Of a stretch of 64,000 nucleotides of DNA, positions 1 to 8,200 are shown piece after piece (position 1 is the stretch's first letter; each line of letters begins with the position of its first letter). This DNA is from Limnobacter alexandrii (GTDB lineage Bacteria > Pseudomonadota > Gammaproteobacteria > Burkholderiales > Burkholderiaceae_B): assembly GCF_005871185.1 (NCBI RefSeq), contig NZ_SWKN01000006.1:434001-498000 (forward strand). The letters run 5' to 3'. The notes under the pieces are model-generated. The model was not told where the DNA came from. It did no database searches and saw nothing but the letters and a program-made list of their open reading frames with translations. Made by a program: the position numbers and the translations under genes.

Positions 1-172
1 GTTGAAGCTCGCTGGAAATCACGGTTGCACCTTCAGTTAATAGGTAATTTTACCTTGCCAACTCCAATTTACACACAAAATCCAAGCCTTCGCCTTCACC
101 CGAATCTCCAACGCTCGCAAGTTGAAAATGCAAACTCGAGGGGGTCTTTGGCAAGGTACCTTGCACGCTGCA
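1..172. other. Non-coding stretch with two short inverted repeats
   Basis: No convincing gene is visible here. Two small symmetric elements stand out: AGGTAA-TT-TTACCT at 42-55 and the perfect 14-bp palindrome GCAAGGTACCTTGC at 151-164. The second lies just past the end of the convergent SRPBCC gene. They could be protein-binding sites or part of a weak transcription end, but no T-run follows either one. Confidence 0.3.
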
Positions 173-574
173 TCATCTTTCAGATTCAAGAAGTGTTTTT
201 AAGGAGTGAAGATCTGCTGCAACTGCTTGCGCGTCTTCCTCGAATTGCTGTTGCGGCATACCCGGTTGCTGGAACAAGGTGAAAGTGAATTCACTGCCGG
301 TGCCATTGGGCACCACACGCATGGGGTTGTGCACCACCACGCCCGATTCAAGCTGCACATCGTGATCGAGAACACCCAGCGTGTTCGCAGGTGCGAACCC
401 GATCCTCACCTTGCCAAAGGGCGCTTCGGCCACCCAGGCATCTCCTTGTTTGCTGACTTGAGATTGGGCCAGGCCAGCAGCCCATGCGGGGAGGTTTTGG
501 GGGTTTGAGGCGAAGGCATACACATCGGCCGAAGTGCGGTTGATAAAGATGGTGATGTGTTTAACAGCATTCAC
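173..574 (-). CDS. SRPBCC-fold (polyketide cyclase/START-like) protein
   Basis: A 133-aa cytoplasmic protein of the SRPBCC ligand-binding superfamily. The N-terminus (HITIFINRTSADVYAFASNP) is the typical first strand and helix of this fold, followed by the short strands and the long C-terminal helix (about residues 107-130) that closes the hydrophobic pocket. The chosen start is GTG at 574, because GAGGG lies eight bases upstream and no ATG in frame fits. The family binds lipids, polyketides or other hydrophobic ligands, and the ligand cannot be read from the sequence. It stands alone, 55 bp beyond the start side of the Ca2+/Na+ antiporter gene's stop codon and on the same strand, so the two may be co-transcribed. 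Confidence 0.75.
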   Translation of the reverse strand: MNAVKHITIFINRTSADVYAFASNPQNLPAWAAGLAQSQVSKQGDAWVAEAPFGKVRIGFAPANTLGVLDHDVQLESGVVVHNPMRVVPNGTGSEFTFTLFQQPGMPQQQFEEDAQAVAADLHSLKTLLESER

Positions 575-629
575 TTAATTTGCCCTCAGCAATTTATTGA
601 CAAACCACGTCAAGTTAACAAGAAGCCTT

Positions 630-1550
630 TTACTGCTGAAGAATGGCGGCAAGGTATGCAATGTACAGCGCCAGCAAAAAGACACCCCGCTTTCGTTGAA
701 TGAAGCCGTTGCGCGGAGGATAAGTGAACACCACCGCCACAACGCCGAACACCAGGGCAATGGCTACTTCATGCCAAGGAACGATGATGGGATGAATCAT
801 GGCTGCAACAGCGACGATGAAAATGCCGTTGAAAATATTGCTGCCCAGAATTGTGCCCAAGCCAACTTCATCATGACCTCGAATTTTGGCCATAAAAGTT
901 GTTGCAAGCTCGGGCACCGATGTGCCAATGGCCACAATGGTTGCGCCAATGATGAACTCATCGACACCAAAGGCAACCGCGATGCCTCTTGCCCCGGTGA
1001 CAATCAAGTTTCCGGCCGCCACCAGAAATGCGAAACCGGCAATGCAGGAGAGAATCACCAGCCACCTTCGCTGTTCGGCAAGCACCTCCTCTGCTGCGCT
1101 TCGCTGCTTTCTTGCTTCGACTATGGCCGCCACGATCCAGGCAATGAACATGCTGATCATCAAGAATCCATCGACCTGGGAAAGCTCGCCATCGAGAAAC
1201 AAAACAGCTGTAAAAACAGGGATCAGCAAGGCCACGGGGAAGTCCCGCTTGACGCTGTCGCGAGGACTTTGTATTCCGGAAATAACCAATGCCAGCCCAA
1301 GAATGAGGGCTACGTTCACCACATTACTGCCCAACGCATCGCCCAAAGCGATTTGCGGCTTTCCGGCCAAGGCTGAGCTGATAGAGACCGACAATTCCGG
1401 GCTTGATGTGGCAAATGCAGCAACCGTTGCACCAATGATGCCCGGAGACACCCTCGCCCAGTGGGCAAGGCCGACTGCACCGCGAACGAACAGCTCACCA
1501 CCAAGGCCTGCGCAAATAACACCAAGAAGTAAAGCTGTGTAGTCGTTCAT
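630..1550 (-). CDS. Calcium/sodium antiporter, CaCA family (YrbG-like)
   Basis: A 306-aa inner-membrane exchanger with the two inverted alpha-repeats that define the CaCA family. Repeat 1 contains GATVAAFATSSPELSVSI followed by GDALGSNVVNVALILG (about residues 40-85). Repeat 2 contains GATIVAIGTSVPELATTF followed by GTILGSNIFNGIFIVA (about residues 202-252). The acidic residue of each SPEL/PEL motif is the expected cation ligand. About ten hydrophobic segments are separated by a basic/acidic loop near residues 145-165. Family members exchange Na+ for Ca2+; the ion used here is inferred from the family. The start is ATG at 1550. Confidence 0.88.
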   Translation of the reverse strand: MNDYTALLLGVICAGLGGELFVRGAVGLAHWARVSPGIIGATVAAFATSSPELSVSISSALAGKPQIALGDALGSNVVNVALILGLALVISGIQSPRDSVKRDFPVALLIPVFTAVLFLDGELSQVDGFLMISMFIAWIVAAIVEARKQRSAAEEVLAEQRRWLVILSCIAGFAFLVAAGNLIVTGARGIAVAFGVDEFIIGATIVAIGTSVPELATTFMAKIRGHDEVGLGTILGSNIFNGIFIVAVAAMIHPIIVPWHEVAIALVFGVVAVVFTYPPRNGFIQRKRGVFLLALYIAYLAAILQQ

Positions 1551-1776
1551 GACAGTGTCGGAATTTAAATCATCAACAATTCAACGATCAGCCATTCGAT
1601 CAAATTGACGTATAGCTTGCTTAATCGACAAAACCCGAAAACCACGATCAATCTTATTTTGAGCAACAAGCGACGAAACACCACCCTGCATTTGAGGGGG
1701 CCGGTGATCCACGGCATTTTCGAATGAATGACAAAACTTCTCGCGAGCAATTATCTATTCCGCCAATTCCCCAGCT

Positions 1777-1804
1777 TGTAATAATCACAAAGTATGTTAT
1801 TACA
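1777..1804. promoter_or_regulatory. Perfect 8-bp inverted repeat upstream of ovoA
   Basis: TGTAATAA, a 12-bp spacer, then TTATTACA form a perfect inverted repeat 36 bp upstream of the ovoA start codon. The size and spacing fit a dimeric transcription-factor operator or a site overlapping the promoter. The rest of 1551-1839 is AT-rich and shows no gene. Confidence 0.5.
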
Positions 1805-1839
1805 GTAACTCATCATCCAGTCACTTCAGGTTTGCGCTT

Positions 1840-3993
1840 ATGAACTCCCCTTTACGTAACATGCACACCCAGGGTGAACATTTCCTGCGCACGCCTTTTC
1901 TGGCGGGCAACGACATCGAATCCAAACGAGGTGAATTGCTGCAGTACTTTCACGCCAGCTTTGACCGATATGAATCGCTGTTCGAATTGCTGACCTGCGA
2001 CGAGGCCTATTACAAAAAGCCGATCAACCTGCGCCACCCGCTTATTTTTTACCTGGGCCACACGGCCACGTTCTTCATCAACAAGTTTTTGCTGGTGGGC
2101 CTGATCGACAAGCGAATCGATCCACGGCTGGAATCCATGTTCGCTGTGGGCGTGGATGAAATGAGCTGGGACGACCTGGACGACGCCCGCTACGATTGGC
2201 CCACAATCGAGGAAGTATGGGCCTATCGCAAAAAAGCACGTGAAGTAATCGATGACGTAATTCGCCATACGCCATTCACGCTTCCAATTGGCTGGAACGA
2301 CCCCTTCTGGGCCGTGATCATGGGCATTGAACACGAGCACATTCACCTTGAAACATCATCGGTGTTGATGCGTCAACATGCCCTGCACTTTGTGAAACAA
2401 CACCCAGCCTGGCAACCTTGCCGCACCACAGGTGCCGCGCCTGCCAACAGCCTGGTGAACATTCCTGCGGGCAAAGTGGTGTTAGGCCGATCAATTACCG
2501 AACCCATTTACGGTTGGGACAATGAATACGGCCACCATCAGGCCGATGTGCCCGAATTTCAAACTGCACGGCATTTGGTCAGCAACGGTGAGTTCCTCGA
2601 ATTTGTTAACGCAGGTGCTTACACGAATCCGACCTATTGGGATGAAGAAGGCTGCAGTTGGCAACAATTCTCCCAAGCAACGCACCCCACCTTTTGGGTG
2701 CGTGCGCCCCACGAGAAAGATGGCTGGGCGCTTCGCCTGTTGGCCGAAGAAGTGGCCATGCCCTGGGATTGGCCAGTGGAAACCAATTACCACGAAGCAC
2801 GTGCCTTTTGCCGCTGGAAAGCGGAGCAAACAAGCCAGCCCGTGCGCTTGCCCACAGAAGACGAGTGGAATCGCATTTACGACCATGCACAACTGGCTGA
2901 TGTGCCCAACAATTCAAAGGCCAAAGCCAACCTGCACCTGGATCACTGGGCCTCTAGTTGCCCGGTGAATCAGTTTGCACACGGCGAATTATTCGATGTG
3001 GTGGGCAATGTGTGGCAGTGGTGTGAAACCCCCACCTACCCCTTCGATGGTTTCGATGTACACCCGATCTACGACGACTTCACCAGCCCGACATTCGACA
3101 ACCACCACAACATCATCAAAGGCGGCAGCTGGATTTCATGCGGCAATGAAAGTCGCCATGCTTCTCGCTATGCATTCCGAAAGCACTTCTTTCAGCATGC
3201 TGGCTTCCGCTATGTGGTCACCGACACGCCAGCGGTTAATCCTTTGTCAACCTATGAAAACGACGCATTGGTATCGCAATACGCCGAATTTCACTTCGGT
3301 GAAACTGCCTTCGGTGTACCCAATTTTGCAAAAGCCATGGCCGACATGGCCATGGATGCACACCAACGCTTGGGCAATGGCAAGCAAGGCCGCGCACTTG
3401 ATTTGGGCTGTGCCACCGGGCGCTCAACCTTCGAGTTGGCGAGAATGTTCAACAAAGTGGTCGGGATTGATTTCTCAACGCTGTTGATTCAAGTTGGTGC
3501 GCGCCTGAAAGAAACCGGTACCGTTCGCTACACCTTGCCCGATGAAGGTGAGTTGTTGAACTACTACGAACGCCGGCTCGACACCCTGGCCCTTGCAGAC
3601 ACGGCCGAGCGCGTCGAGTTCTGGCAAGGCGATGCTTGTAATTTGAAGAATATTCACACTGGATTCGACCTGGTGCTGGCCGCCAATTTGATCGACCGTC
3701 TTTACGCCCCGCGCCGATTCCTTGCTGACATCGCAAATCGAATCAATTCAGGCGGACTTTTGGTGTTGGCCTCGCCCTATACCTGGATGGAGGAATACAC
3801 CAAACGCGAAGAATGGATCGGCGGGTTCAAGAAAGACGGTGAATCGTACGGCACACTTGATGGCCTGAAAGACATACTGGGCGAACACTTCACGTTGGTG
3901 CAAGGGCCACAGGCTGTGCCTTTCGTGATTCGGGAAACACGGCGCAAACACCAATACACGCTGAGTGAAATGACGGTGTGGAAGCGCAAATAA
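1840..3993 (+). CDS. ovoA: 5-histidylcysteine sulfoxide synthase / mercaptohistidine methyltransferase (OvoA)
   Basis: A 717-aa bifunctional enzyme of ovothiol biosynthesis. It joins cysteine to histidine C5 using O2 and non-haem iron, and its C-terminal domain N-methylates the thiol-histidine. The N-terminal DinB-like domain carries the iron-binding HX3HXE motif (H165, H169, E171). The central FGE-sulfatase domain runs to about residue 465 and shows the family signatures RLPTEDEWNR, GNVWQWCE and IKGGSWISC. The C-terminal class I methyltransferase begins near residue 515 with the SAM motif LDLGCATGRS. Full length matches two-domain OvoA rather than the EgtB-only form. The stop codon lies 3 bp before the truncated tRNA-Arg repeat, so this is the last backbone gene on the left. 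Confidence 0.93.
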   Translation: MNSPLRNMHTQGEHFLRTPFLAGNDIESKRGELLQYFHASFDRYESLFELLTCDEAYYKKPINLRHPLIFYLGHTATFFINKFLLVGLIDKRIDPRLESMFAVGVDEMSWDDLDDARYDWPTIEEVWAYRKKAREVIDDVIRHTPFTLPIGWNDPFWAVIMGIEHEHIHLETSSVLMRQHALHFVKQHPAWQPCRTTGAAPANSLVNIPAGKVVLGRSITEPIYGWDNEYGHHQADVPEFQTARHLVSNGEFLEFVNAGAYTNPTYWDEEGCSWQQFSQATHPTFWVRAPHEKDGWALRLLAEEVAMPWDWPVETNYHEARAFCRWKAEQTSQPVRLPTEDEWNRIYDHAQLADVPNNSKAKANLHLDHWASSCPVNQFAHGELFDVVGNVWQWCETPTYPFDGFDVHPIYDDFTSPTFDNHHNIIKGGSWISCGNESRHASRYAFRKHFFQHAGFRYVVTDTPAVNPLSTYENDALVSQYAEFHFGETAFGVPNFAKAMADMAMDAHQRLGNGKQGRALDLGCATGRSTFELARMFNKVVGIDFSTLLIQVGARLKETGTVRYTLPDEGELLNYYERRLDTLALADTAERVEFWQGDACNLKNIHTGFDLVLAANLIDRLYAPRRFLADIANRINSGGLLVLASPYTWMEEYTKREEWIGGFKKDGESYGTLDGLKDILGEHFTLVQGPQAVPFVIRETRRKHQYTLSEMTVWKRK

Positions 3994-3996
3994 GGG

Positions 3997-4034
3997 ATGG
4001 CGCGGCTGGCGGGGATCGAACCTTCGGAGGCCAA
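3997..4034 (-). repeat. attL: truncated tRNA-Arg 3' end (island left boundary)
   Basis: Positions 3997-4022 match 43082-43107 base for base (26 bp), that is the last 25 nt of tRNA-Arg including its CCA plus one downstream base. It continues as TTCGGAGGCCAA (4023-4034), which is the anticodon-loop part of the tRNA, but a 13-nt block present in the intact gene is missing between the two pieces. The two copies are in direct orientation, as expected for att sites of an element that enters a tRNA 3' end. No other part of a tRNA is present here, so it is a fragment and not a gene. Confidence 0.85.
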
Positions 4035-4279
4035 GGGGAAAAGATGTATCTCATACAACTTACATTCACTCTAAACGACGTTAATTCGCGCTTTTCAAGA
4101 CGATGTGCATTTCTATACTTTGTTGCTTTCACACACAAACTGTGAGATAACACCATTTAACGTCTCGGTACTATTTCGCTATTTTTGTGGTTTTTGGAGT
4201 CTCGGCCCACTTTGCGGCACATCCGTAGGCGACTGAATTTTGTTCGTCACAGACTTTTCAAAGTCACTGCGAGACCACA

Positions 4280-5083
4280 ATGAGCAGCAAAACCGACCAA
4301 ACCACACCCAGCTTATTCAGTGACTACATCGTCTATGTCGACGAAAGTGGTGACCATGGCATGCAAAATTTGGATCCAAACTATCCAATTTTCGTCCTTG
4401 CCTTTTGCATATTTCACAAAAGGCATTACGCCAATCGCGTTGTTTCCGCACTGCACCAATTCAAGTTCCAGCACTTCGGTCATGACTTGGTTGTACTACA
4501 TGAACACGACATCAGAAAAGAAAAAGGCGCATTCACCTTCAAAAGCAAGCTGCAAAAAACCAAATTCCTGGACGAACTGAGTCAACTAATCAAAACCCAC
4601 AACTTTATTCTGGCTAGTTGTGTCATCGACAAATCAAAACTCAAAGGCTCGCCTGACCAAAACGAGAACCCCTATCATTTAGCACTAGGCTTTTGTTTGG
4701 AAACACTCTATGAGTTCCTGCAGGAGAAGAGTCAGCACAAGCAACTCACCCACGTAGTCTTTGAATGTCGAGGTAAAAAAGAAGACGACGAGTTAGAGCT
4801 TGAGTTTCGTCGGATGACCGATGGAGCAAATCGCGTTGGAATCAACTTCCCTTTTGAGATTATTTTTGCGGATAAAAAGGTGGATTCCCCTGGCCTGCAA
4901 CTGGCTGACCTCGTCGCTAGGCCGATTGGCCTTAACATTCTGCGCCCCGATCAACCAAACAGTGCTTTTGAAATCTTGAAGGAGAAGTTTTATTGCTCTG
5001 GAGGTCGAAAAAACGTCGGGCAAGGATATGAAAATTGGGGCTTAAAAGTTTATCCGCCCCAAAAAAGCGAAAAGCCCCGATGA
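4280..5083 (+). CDS. DUF3800 domain protein
   Basis: A 267-aa soluble protein. The N-terminus YIVYVDESGDHG is the diagnostic DES(G)D motif of DUF3800, and the C-terminal ADKKVDSPGLQLADLVA carries the second conserved acidic/Q-L-A-D block. These acidic residues suggest an RNase H-like metal site, but the biochemical activity of the family is not settled. It is the first gene of a four-gene run. Its stop overlaps the next small reading frame in an ATGA (5080-5083), a sign of translational coupling. The region from 4035 to 4279 upstream holds no gene, only a repeated GTCTCGG motif. DUF3800 genes are common in mobile and defence islands, which fits the place next to attL. Confidence 0.8.
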   Translation: MSSKTDQTTPSLFSDYIVYVDESGDHGMQNLDPNYPIFVLAFCIFHKRHYANRVVSALHQFKFQHFGHDLVVLHEHDIRKEKGAFTFKSKLQKTKFLDELSQLIKTHNFILASCVIDKSKLKGSPDQNENPYHLALGFCLETLYEFLQEKSQHKQLTHVVFECRGKKEDDELELEFRRMTDGANRVGINFPFEIIFADKKVDSPGLQLADLVARPIGLNILRPDQPNSAFEILKEKFYCSGGRKNVGQGYENWGLKVYPPQKSEKPR

Positions 5084-5229
5084 AACCCACCGAGGCTATA
5101 GCGCCGACCGGGAGCCCCCAATCCACTTGCTCGAAGTGTAAGCGATATAGCTTGTTCAAATCAAGTCTTCTCGGTGCAATCGTAACGATATTTGCAACGA
5201 TGTTGTCAAGCTGGGACACCGCCATATGA
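5080..5229 (+). CDS. Small 49-aa CxxC / single-span membrane peptide (overlapping start and stop)
   Basis: A short reading frame of 49 residues that shares an ATGA overlap with the gene before it (5080-5083) and a second ATGA overlap with the gene after it (5226-5229). Such overlaps on both sides are hard to explain by chance and point to a coupled, translated gene. The peptide has a polar N-terminal half with a CSKC pair (possible metal or redox site), a basic patch, and a hydrophobic stretch LLGAIVTIFATMLSSW near the C-terminus that could span the membrane. I recognise no family. It could also be only a leader that couples translation of the giant downstream gene. Confidence 0.55.
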   Translation: MKPTEAIAPTGSPQSTCSKCKRYSLFKSSLLGAIVTIFATMLSSWDTAI

Positions 5230-8200
5230 AAAATATCCCCAACTGGAATCCAAATCTAATCCAAGACTGTGGCCAGTTTGAGGATGCGCTTGCAGCGGTA
5301 ACCGACAAAATAGACCTTCCCGCTCACTTTGTAACCAATTTAAGACGAAGCTGGGCAATCGGGGAAGATCTACGTCTTCATAACGGGCTACGTAATCATA
5401 AGGTTGAGTCGGAAATTACTATCCCTTTTGCGGGAGGGGGCTTTCTCCATTACTGCCTTGGCTGGCTATGCACTACGCACTACAGGGAAACTTTACAAGC
5501 ATGGTCGCACCAAGATGATTTCTACAGAAACCTCCACCATCTGATCCATATAATCCGAAGCTACGATGCTTACGGAGCATGTGATCAGCAATTACAAACT
5601 ATCAATACAAAACGACCGATTTTCAGAGCTCAGCAAATTTCACGCGGTGAATACCCAATTGTTGAGCTGCTTTTTCAAAGTTGGCAGCAGCATCCCAATT
5701 TCGGCTATACACAAACCGCTTTGCTAATATTAAAGCAGTTGTTTGAATGCTATTGTTTCACCCATGGAAGCGTGATATTTCGCATGCCCCATCTTAAATT
5801 TCTCAATGAGATACGCCAAACTTTTGCGCCAGTAAACGAAAACCAAAACCGTGATTTTCTGATCCATCTGTTTCAACGCTTCGACAAGCCATCGAAAAGT
5901 GAAAAAGTATTCAAGGAAAAGTTAGAAACTGAACTTCGTCTATCGAGATCAACGACTGTTCTTCCAAACGATAACGAAACGAAATATCAGAGGAATATTC
6001 AGAAGAGTTTCTTGAATTTCTTTTCTCCGTCTGAAAAACCTGTTCTTTACTTTGGTCCAGACTCTCTTTCAGGGATCCAGTCTTTGAAATTGAACAGGTA
6101 CAAAATAAACGATGATGATGGCAAGGAAGTCCGGAGGTTAAAAGCGCTTTTTAAACAGAACTTCAGTAATGCGCAACCAGACGACCACACTGGTTCAAAC
6201 ATTGACGGTCATACCAAGGGACAACAAAACAACAATCAGGACGCCCCTGAGCTAGAGGCAAAAGCCATTGGGCAAGTACTGCTTGATTTCAACCTTTCGA
6301 CCTATTTCCCGACCAACCCACACTTGCCGCTTCAGGCTGAACATATCAGTGCCTACGCAACTTTGGAGGCGGGCAACACCAGCGAAATCACCAATGACAC
6401 TTTAGCAGACGTGTTAATTTGGATCGGATATCAAATCGGTGCCAACCTTGAAGGTGCGCTAGCACTCAGAGTCCATCATCTGCCAGAACCGGAGTTTGGA
6501 TTCATGGAGGATTTTTCCGCGATATGGAGACTTCGTCCATCACTTCAACATATCGGCAAAACGACTTTTCTTCATTCAGCTCTTTTGCCGTCCGAAAGGA
6601 TAGAGCGGAGATCTCTACCCACCAAACTCCAAAACTTTCTAAAGGACCAATGGAATATTCAAACCCATGAGAGCCTCTACGACCTGGCGATTGATAGAAA
6701 GTTCGATCCTGAGAAAATTGATCAGGTAAAAGTACATTTCGGGTTTGAATCGAATGCCTGGCTGCAAAGCAGCCGACGACTGATGCTCCTTGCACAAGGG
6801 CATCCAGAATCGGCAGCAATGTTGATACAAAAAAACGCTCGATCAGAGCTTCCTTCGAAATGCGCCTACTATTCCGTAATCCACAAAGAGAAAAACGTCG
6901 CGGGCTCCCCTTACGCTTTTGATCTTGAGAAATTTAGAGCCGATGTAGCTATCATGGTTAGCCAATTAAAGCATGCCATAAACAGCAAATCACTTTGCAT
7001 GTCTTGGAATGCTTGGGTTACCTACTTGATCTTCCGGATCTATCTAACAACGGGCGGGCGACCCGTTAAAGATGCATATTGCGATCTTGATTTATTCACA
7101 GACACTTTTGATCTCACGATTGTTGATGACAAAGATGTTTTACTAAGGGAGCCAAGACGTGTGGTACCACTTTGTAAATCGCTCGCTGATGAAATTGGCA
7201 TCTCCTATCGAAATGCTCTTAAACGCCTCGCCAATCTACTTCGAACCAACACGCCTAAGCTTTCGAAACAAATCGAATCGCTTCTCGTCACGCCAAGCCT
7301 TTCAAACACTCAAGGTATCCCATTTTTCTTTTTCCTGACAGAAAACGGTATTGAAGGTATTTCTGCGGATATAACACTCCTTGAAAATTTCGATACCTTA
7401 CAGGCCAATTTCTTGCGTCACTTTGTCAGTAACCACTGCGAGATCACCGATAGAGACATTGTGGATGGACTATTAGGCCATGAAAACGACAAGATTCCAG
7501 TTTACGGCGCATCAAGCCTAAGAACAATGAATAAGGATCACCAACGAGTTCGTGACTTTGCAGATAGGATCTTAAAGTTCCTAAATATTAGTGAATCCAT
7601 TGATTTTGAATTCAGTAGCAAAGACGTTGATGTGTGGGGGCAGTCGATACCCAAACGCTTTGGCTTGCAATTGCGAAGGACTGAACATAAAGCATTACAC
7701 AAGTCAGTTTCAGCGAGGGCCTACCAAGATGCGGAATCAATTATTGAAGGCTTGCGACCTGAACAGAAAGCACAAGATCGAATTGACAAAGCACTCAAAC
7801 AAGCCCAATTGGAGCTAAGCAACCGGATTCATTTTGATATCTATTTTTACAAGTTCACTCGGTTTCTTCGAAAGTTAGCACCAGGCCTTGACATGAAATT
7901 CTTCTCGCGTGTTGGCCGTACCGTCAACGAGAGAGTGCCAATCGACTTTTGTCGAAAATATTCGGAATACCGGGCGTCTCACCCAGGCATCATGGAGATC
8001 CTCCAATCCAACACCCAGGCGAAACAAAAGGTCAATCTTGAATTTCTGTTCGCACTCTCTTTAATCAAGCTAAATGGCATTACCTGTAAAATAGCAATTC
8101 AGCAGGTTCTAAAAGGAAATTACCTGCTTGGAACAGTATCCGATAAAACATTTATTGACATTCATTTTGTCGATACGCAGCCCCATCCGCTCACTCCGGT

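Noticed and set aside
597-1376. Long plus-strand open frame opposite the antiporter gene
   Set aside because: It is the mirror of a well-supported CaCA-family gene; its translation is low-complexity with many Asn, His and Cys and no family features.
3997-4034. Second functional tRNA-Arg gene
   Set aside because: Only the 3' part and a piece of the anticodon loop are present; D arm and 5' acceptor strand are missing.
3777-4156. Minus-strand open frames across the end of ovoA and the tRNA remnant
   Set aside because: They run antisense through ovoA and the att repeat and show no protein family pattern.
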